From: an uncultured Roseburia sp.
GTDB taxonomy: Bacteria; Bacillota; Clostridia; Lachnospirales; Lachnospiraceae
Direction: 5' to 3'
Assembly: GCA_905206195.1 (NCBI GenBank)
Contig: CAJLGN010000006.1
Span: 1 to 15,473, forward strand
Length of the DNA stretch: 15,473 nt
The notes under the pieces were generated by a model. The model did no database searches. It was not told the origin of the DNA and worked only from the letters and a program-made list of their open reading frames with translations. Of this stretch, positions 14,774-15,473 are shown in pieces; position 1 is the stretch's first letter, and every line of letters begins with the position of its first letter. The translations under genes and the position numbers were made by a program.

Positions 14774-15473
14774 ATGCCATATTCATTTTATTATTACAGA
14801 TTTGATCCGACCTATATACTGGTGATGCTTGGGGCGATACTCTGCATTGTCGCGTCTGCGAGGGTCAAGATGGTGTTTCGCAAGTACAAGCATTACCGCT
14901 GCATGGCGGGTATCACAGGGGCGGAGGCAGCTGCGCGGATTTTGAATGCAGCGGGCATTCACGATGTGACCATCACGAATGTGTCGGGGGAGCTGACAGA
15001 TCACTACGATCCTGCCAGCAAGGCTGTGTGCCTGTCCGACGCAGTTTACGCATCCTCGTCTGTGGCGGCAATCGGCGTGGCGGCGCACGAGTGCGGGCAT
15101 GCCATTCAGCACCAGCAGAGCTATCTGCCGCTGACATTGCGCACAGCGATCGTTCCAGTGGCAAATATCGGATCCACAATTGCCTGGCCGTTGATCATCA
15201 TCGGCATGCTCTTCACGAGAAATACGGGGGCTGGGCTGATCAATCTGGGTATTATTTGTTTTTCCATGGCGGTGCTTTTCCAGATCGTGACGCTCCCGGT
15301 GGAGTTCAATGCGTCCTCCCGCGCACTGCGCGCGCTGGGACAGCAGGGGATTTTGAGTGACAGTGAGCTTCCCTACACGAGGAAGGTGCTGCGCGCTGCG
15401 GCGCTCACCTATGTGGCTGGGGCAGCAGCCTCCATGCTGCAGCTGCTGCGACTGGTGCTTTTGTTTGGAGGAA
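14774..15473 (+). CDS. YugP-family zinc metallopeptidase (3' truncated by window edge)
   Basis: The frame is open from the ATG at 14774 to the window end (233 full codons), so the stop lies outside. AAAGGA 9 nt upstream supports the start. A hydrophobic N-terminal segment (about 12-28) is followed by a soluble region holding the zinc motif HECGH at 105-109, whose two His and Glu would bind and activate zinc. Two further hydrophobic segments (about 132-150 and 155-175) and the pattern PVEFNASSRAL near 175-186 follow; the Glu there is the likely third ligand. This is the usual layout of YugP/PF04298 membrane peptidases. The gene is found after fmt in many Clostridia. Its substrate is not known. 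Confidence 0.93.
   Translation, partial: MPYSFYYYRFDPTYILVMLGAILCIVASARVKMVFRKYKHYRCMAGITGAEAAARILNAAGIHDVTITNVSGELTDHYDPASKAVCLSDAVYASSSVAAIGVAAHECGHAIQHQQSYLPLTLRTAIVPVANIGSTIAWPLIIIGMLFTRNTGAGLINLGIICFSMAVLFQIVTLPVEFNASSRALRALGQQGILSDSELPYTRKVLRAAALTYVAGAAASMLQLLRLVLLFGG

Overview
The window looks like chromosomal DNA of a Gram-positive, meso-diaminopimelate-type Clostridia species, most probably a Lachnospiraceae-like bacterium. This rests on the strong Shine-Dalgarno sequences, a class A RNase P RNA, a TGS-uridine kinase fusion protein, a DUF5685 gene next to a J-domain gene, an RsiV-type anti-sigma factor, and the order priA-def-fmt-yugP. No phage, IS element, CRISPR array, tRNA or rRNA was seen.

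Layout. 1-704: the C-terminal part of a probable SGNH-hydrolase-like protein, cut by the window edge. 793-2475: a nucleoside (uridine) kinase family protein with TGS and ThrRS-like N-terminal domains, preceded by a hexanucleotide tandem repeat. 2499-2969: a sigma-A promoter and the RNase P RNA gene rnpB, followed by a long hairpin. 3158-5234: a probable operon of three genes behind a good sigma-A promoter: a two-TM zinc-ribbon protein, a DUF5685 protein, and a J-domain/TPR protein with a cysteine-rich C-terminal tail; a terminator follows. 5377-6879: an ECF sigma factor and its overlapping membrane anti-sigma factor behind what looks like a self-recognised ECF promoter. 6924-8603 (minus strand): pyrB-pyrI, aspartate carbamoyltransferase, with an unusual 191-bp structured spacer between the two genes and a terminator shared with the anti-sigma gene. 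8818-9219 (minus): a small PF06541-type membrane protein. 9348-15473 (plus): a MurE ligase, then priA, def, fmt and a YugP-type zinc metallopeptidase that runs off the window.

Most of the window is housekeeping: tRNA 5' processing, pyrimidine synthesis, peptidoglycan precursor synthesis, replication restart, and formyl-methionine addition and removal. The least understood part is the zinc-ribbon / DUF5685 / J-TPR operon. Its DUF5685 protein carries spaced motifs that resemble those of squalene/phytoene synthases, so it may be an unrecognised isoprenoid-synthase-fold protein with an added N-terminal cysteine cluster. This is the best candidate for an undescribed system here, but it rests on reading motifs by eye. 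Other points worth checking are the L15 loop of the RNase P RNA, the Met-Gly repeat leader before the kinase, and the pyrB-pyrI spacer.
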